IMG/VR virus record: IMGVR_UViG_3300031578_000032
Coordinates: 1-59,581 of that record
Direction: 5' to 3' (one strand)
Source of the DNA: a virus
DNA length: 59,581 nucleotides
A program made the translations under genes and the position numbers. Every line of letters begins with the position of its first letter. Position 1 is the first letter of the stretch. The notes beneath the pieces are model-generated. The model saw only the letters and a program-made list of their open reading frames with translations, was not told where the DNA came from and searched no databases. This document shows, piece after piece, positions 56,514 to 59,581 of this stretch.

Positions 56514-57305
56514 ATGCAAACAAACATTACTTATCAAAAAGCAATAGACATCTTACAATTGAATAAACAAAACATTACAATTCCGCATACATTAATCAAT
56601 TTCAGGTCTATGATTGCAAATGATGAATTAACAGATTATTCGGAGTCCAGTTTAATAGAAGCCAAAAATATCATACTCCGTTCATGGATCGAAGAACAAC
56701 TTCAAAAACAAGGTCATTGGGAGTTAAAGTCTCCTTACAAAGATGAATGTAAAAGGTGTAATGGTACTGGCGAAATCTATAAATTAGAGAAAGAGAAAAA
56801 ACCATGTCATGCATGTAATGGTGATGGTTACTTATGGGTTAAATGTAGAAATTGCGAAGGTACAGGCAGATTTATAAGAGATGATAAAAAGGCCAAAGGT
56901 CTTATAATAAATGTTGAATGTAATTGTACCAAATTTGCCAACCATTATGGCGATAAATACAAAGGTAAAATTCGAGTTCGGTGCCGAGAATGTCTTGGAA
57001 AAGGAAATATTGAAAATTTGAAAAATTCCAAGGAATGGAAAAATAAGAATTTTAGATATACAGGAAAAATTTATACCACTACTAAATGCCCAAACTGTTA
57101 TGGTTTTGGTTTTCCTGTTACACCAAGAGGTCATTTGAATCCAGTTTTATCAAACCGCCTTGTACAAATCATCAATACTGAAGACACTGTTCATGTGGAT
57201 CCTCTTAGTTTGGATCCTTTGTATGTTATACATAGAATACCAATAAGAACTACTCATTCTGTGATAGATTCTTCGATGCTTAAAATTGCTAGAGAATCCA
57301 TTTAA
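56514..57305 (+). CDS. DnaJ-type zinc-centre protein
   Basis: The 263-residue protein carries four or more CxxCxGxG-type repeats: CKRCNGTGEI, CHACNGDGYL, CRNCEGTGRF, CRECLGKGN and CPNCYGFGFP, the zinc-binding centre of DnaJ without a J domain. N-terminal 80 residues are helical. C-terminal 50 residues are unknown. It may handle protein folding or act in assembly. It is the only plus-strand gene in this part. AAGGAGAATAATT precedes the ATG. Confidence 0.78.
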   Translation: MQTNITYQKAIDILQLNKQNITIPHTLINFRSMIANDELTDYSESSLIEAKNIILRSWIEEQLQKQGHWELKSPYKDECKRCNGTGEIYKLEKEKKPCHACNGDGYLWVKCRNCEGTGRFIRDDKKAKGLIINVECNCTKFANHYGDKYKGKIRVRCRECLGKGNIENLKNSKEWKNKNFRYTGKIYTTTKCPNCYGFGFPVTPRGHLNPVLSNRLVQIINTEDTVHVDPLSLDPLYVIHRIPIRTTHSVIDSSMLKIARESI

Positions 57306-57310
57306 TTTTT

Positions 57311-57850
57311 TTAGGAAAACTTTTCCTTTTCAATAATGGAGAAGTTTTCCTTTAAAAAGTCATTTAGTGAAATATTTTTCTTCTCTATTTTTTTTGTTCC
57401 TCGTTTAACTTTTTTCTTTTTTACTATCTCAATATTTAAAGTTTGATATATAGATTCTTTATCTTCAGATTTATCAATAATATTACATAATAATGAAATA
57501 TCATTATTTTTTAAAGTTGATAATTTTTCTCTTAATGTATTGAATAATTTTGTTTGATGATTATACCTAAAATATCCTATATCACTTTTCCTAACCCTAA
57601 AATCCAAAACACATTTTTTAATAAATTTAAATAACTCTTCTTTATCAAGATATCTAAGTCCCATATTATTAAAATGTTTGTTAAGATAATGATTCAACGG
57701 ACCATTTTTAACAAACATTGAAATTAAATAGGTTGGAGTGATGGGCGAGTTATACTTCAACAAATTTATTTTCTCTGTTGCTTTTGGTATTGGACTGGTT
57801 CTACTTCCATCAAATAACCAATTTGAAAAAACAGTATATGGGCTTATCAT
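57311..57850 (-). CDS. Hypothetical protein, possibly replication-associated
   Basis: The ATG at 57850 has AAAGGATCTATA; a GTG at 57865 would be at that site. The 179-residue protein is basic and helical (LKYNSPITPTYLISMFVKNG, DKEELFKFIKKCVLDFRVRK). The size and all-helical layout recall clamp-loader small subunits (T4 gp62), but no motif proves this. It lies near the polymerase. Assignment is not made. Confidence 0.65.
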   Translation of the reverse strand: MISPYTVFSNWLFDGSRTSPIPKATEKINLLKYNSPITPTYLISMFVKNGPLNHYLNKHFNNMGLRYLDKEELFKFIKKCVLDFRVRKSDIGYFRYNHQTKLFNTLREKLSTLKNNDISLLCNIIDKSEDKESIYQTLNIEIVKKKKVKRGTKKIEKKNISLNDFLKENFSIIEKEKFS

Positions 57851-57865
57851 TATAGATCCTTTCAC

Positions 57866-58615
57866 TTATTTATTTTGATCTAATAAATTATAAATATCTG
57901 TTTTTAACTCATTCGTTGATGGTATATAATCAACATAATTTATATATTTCCATTTATAATTTTTTAAATATCTTCTTCTTTTTTCATCATAAATTTTATC
58001 TTTATGCCAATAACTTCCATCATATTCTATAACTAGTCTTTTTTCTGGAATAGCAATATCTAAACTGTAATTAAAAAAAGGATAATTAAGAACAGCAGTA
58101 GAAAATATCTTTTGAACTTTATTAAACAGCTCAACTTGTGGTTTAGATGGATTCTTAATAAAAAAATTACAATATGCAGCTTGACCACTATTCATTTTTA
58201 TTGATTGTATTTTTCTTTGTTTTAATCCATTAGAACTATTCCACCATTTCTTACATGTCTTTGATATCTTTTCTCTTGTTGTTTTTTTATGTTCTTTTTT
58301 ATAAAAATGATGATTTTTTCCAGACTGACTTTTACTTGATTTTAATTTACTTTCCTCAGTATGGTGTTTATTTTTCCAATAACCTTCTGTTCCATAAACT
58401 GGATGATTTTTGCCTTTTGGAGTATTCAAAAATTGTTTTTGTTTAACTTCTGGATTCTTATATGCTTTAAGAACTCCTTCTTTTATTTTTTCTTTGTGAA
58501 CTTTACTATATGGTCCTTTGAGTCTTCCTTTGAAATAATGACCTTTTATATATTTATTTGATTTATTTGTTACTTTTATTCCACACCCACATTTACAAAA
58601 AGGTAGGTCCATCAT
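57866..58615 (-). CDS. NUMOD3-containing homing endonuclease with Vsr/DUF559-like nuclease domain
   Basis: The 249-residue protein begins FCKCGCGIKVTNKSNKYIKG, a small CxCxC element, then NUMOD3-like repeats (GKNHPVYGTEGYWKNKHHTE, GKNHHFYKKEHKKTTREKIS) that bind DNA, and ends with a nuclease domain LDIAIPEKRLVIEYDGSYWH followed by DEKRRRYLKNYKWKYI, the Vsr/DUF559 fold (D, E-x-D, H). The domain set matches I-Bth0305I-like homing endonucleases. It inserts between 57311 and 58618 genes. ATAAGGAGTTAATT precedes the ATG. Confidence 0.82.
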   Translation of the reverse strand: MMDLPFCKCGCGIKVTNKSNKYIKGHYFKGRLKGPYSKVHKEKIKEGVLKAYKNPEVKQKQFLNTPKGKNHPVYGTEGYWKNKHHTEESKLKSSKSQSGKNHHFYKKEHKKTTREKISKTCKKWWNSSNGLKQRKIQSIKMNSGQAAYCNFFIKNPSKPQVELFNKVQKIFSTAVLNYPFFNYSLDIAIPEKRLVIEYDGSYWHKDKIYDEKRRRYLKNYKWKYINYVDYIPSTNELKTDIYNLLDQNK

Positions 58616-58617
58616 AA

Positions 58618-59559
58618 TTAACTCCTTATAATATATTTTACTAAATCTGTAAAAAAATTATCAACAGACTTTTGACATTTTAATTTGGGAACTAAATAGG
58701 TTTCACTATTTAAAATTTTATCTAATTTTATTTCAAGATCTTCAAAATTATCATATAAATATTCATTGTCTAATAATTCAGGAAAACAAAGTCTATTTGG
58801 AGCTAATACTATAGTATTGTTATTTATAGCTTCTAATATAGTATAGTTAAAAGTATCTTCTTGAGATGATATTAATAAAACTTTAGATGAAGAAAGAAAT
58901 TTATAATAATCTTCCCAATTGTTAGTCTCTATTCTTTTAATTTCTCCAAATTTTTTATTTATCTTTTCTTCTATTTTATAATCAACTTTTTGTTTTGTTG
59001 GTCTTGCAACCGATATAATATCATATATTTTCTTTTCTTTAAATGTTTGATAAGGAGGATTGGGCAAATAAGTTACTTTTGTATTTGTCCAATTAAGTTT
59101 TTCAGCATGATAGTTACTTCCAACAAAGATAGTATCAAACAATGTTGAGTGAGCTGTTTCGACTGGAAATTTAGAATGCGTAACGTTTTCAAAATAATCA
59201 TATTTGTTTAAAGATGTTGCATGACAAAACGCAAACATGTGTTTTGGTCTTTTATGATATAAAGCACTGCAAAAAATACCAGGAAAACTAATATCTGATA
59301 AAAATAAAATATCATCATCTTTTAAATCTAATTTCATATATTCTTCTATTTGACTAGTTTCCCATCTTATAGACTGTTCAACTGGGGAAAATAGCTCAGA
59401 GCGTCCTCTAATAAAAGCAGTCTTTAAAAAATCACGACCACCTAATGTAGTAACACTCATAGGAACTATATCAGCAAATGCATCAAAAAATGAACGTTCC
59501 CACCATTGCTGATATCTCATTGGTGTTGGATATTGTGGTACAAAAATTATTCTTTTCAT
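58618..59559 (-). CDS. GT-B family glycosyltransferase
   Basis: The 313-residue protein has the donor-site end of GT4-type enzymes: SVARPTKQKVDYKI at the start of the second domain and SSQEDTFNYTILEAINNNTI, VLAPNRLCFPELL (E-x7-E region). The N-terminal half (FVPQYPTPMRYQQWWERSFF) has AFCHATSLNKYDYF. It transfers a sugar in the cytosol to an unknown acceptor, perhaps modified DNA or a phage protein. It lies at the right edge; the start has a weak AAAGGTGG site 16 bases upstream. Confidence 0.83.
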   Translation of the reverse strand: MKRIIFVPQYPTPMRYQQWWERSFFDAFADIVPMSVTTLGGRDFLKTAFIRGRSELFSPVEQSIRWETSQIEEYMKLDLKDDDILFLSDISFPGIFCSALYHKRPKHMFAFCHATSLNKYDYFENVTHSKFPVETAHSTLFDTIFVGSNYHAEKLNWTNTKVTYLPNPPYQTFKEKKIYDIISVARPTKQKVDYKIEEKINKKFGEIKRIETNNWEDYYKFLSSSKVLLISSQEDTFNYTILEAINNNTIVLAPNRLCFPELLDNEYLYDNFEDLEIKLDKILNSETYLVPKLKCQKSVDNFFTDLVKYIIRS

Positions 59560-59581
59560 GTCACTAATCTAAGCCACCTTT

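Overview
The window is a stretch of an AT-rich, tailed double-stranded DNA phage genome of T4-like (myovirus) architecture, probably a large or jumbo phage. The evidence is a gp20-gp21-gp23 type head module in T4 order (portal, acidic protein, prohead protease, two small coiled-coil proteins, major capsid protein), a family B DNA polymerase, a DnaB/gp41-type helicase, a collagen-like fibre, several free-standing homing endonucleases, and tight gene packing with ATGA overlaps. Most genes have a strong AAAGGAG-type ribosome binding site, so the host uses Shine-Dalgarno initiation. A lipid-exposed host envelope is hinted at by one exported protein ending in an aromatic outer-membrane-like signature. 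No tRNA, CRISPR, transposon or integrase was seen.

Layout. (1) 1-14407, minus strand: a sugar/radical-SAM operon (two glycosyltransferase-like genes at its ends, seven radical SAM proteins and one NAD-dependent sugar-nucleotide epimerase, nearly all with overlapping ends), then virion fibre genes and a zinc-finger/Vsr-like nuclease gene. (2) 14466-36396, plus strand: an accessory region with many small genes. It has a NAD/counter-defence group (NADAR, MBL-fold hydrolase, RNase H, nicotinamidase), a phosphorylation-signalling group resembling the TerY-P triad (von Willebrand A protein, PP2C phosphatase, Ser/Thr kinase), DNA ligase, RNA ligase, metallophosphoesterase, an exported HExxH protein, a second vWA protein, many zinc-ribbon and membrane microproteins, and several intercistronic hairpins. 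(3) 36471-56316, minus strand: head genes, then helicase, a DpdA-like transglycosylase, four related CxxC...GKxDW zinc proteins, HslV-like peptidase, thymidylate-synthase-like enzyme, GroES, ribosomal protein bS21, QueE, a PgpH-like HD phosphodiesterase, and a uracil-DNA-glycosylase/PolB fusion. (4) 56514-57305 plus: a DnaJ-type zinc protein. (5) 57311-59559 minus: an unknown protein, a NUMOD3/Vsr-like homing endonuclease and a glycosyltransferase.

How the parts may work together. DpdA and QueE point to 7-deazaguanine modification of phage DNA. GroES, bS21 and the HslV-like peptidase point to takeover of host protein folding, translation and turnover. The vWA/PP2C/kinase group is the best candidate for an uncommon phage-encoded signalling system; the seven-member radical SAM array beside sugar genes is the best candidate for an undescribed biosynthetic pathway.

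The sequence also preserves genome-evolution scars: a deletion remnant of a homing endonuclease (9535-9624), a duplication footprint flanking the second vWA cassette (28006-28047 and 29657-29700), two frameshifted reading frames (29711-29928 and 35774-36396), a perfect 42-bp tandem duplication (43961-44044), and a conserved promoter-like motif (TAGAACAAAATTAAAA) upstream of most minus-strand transcription units.
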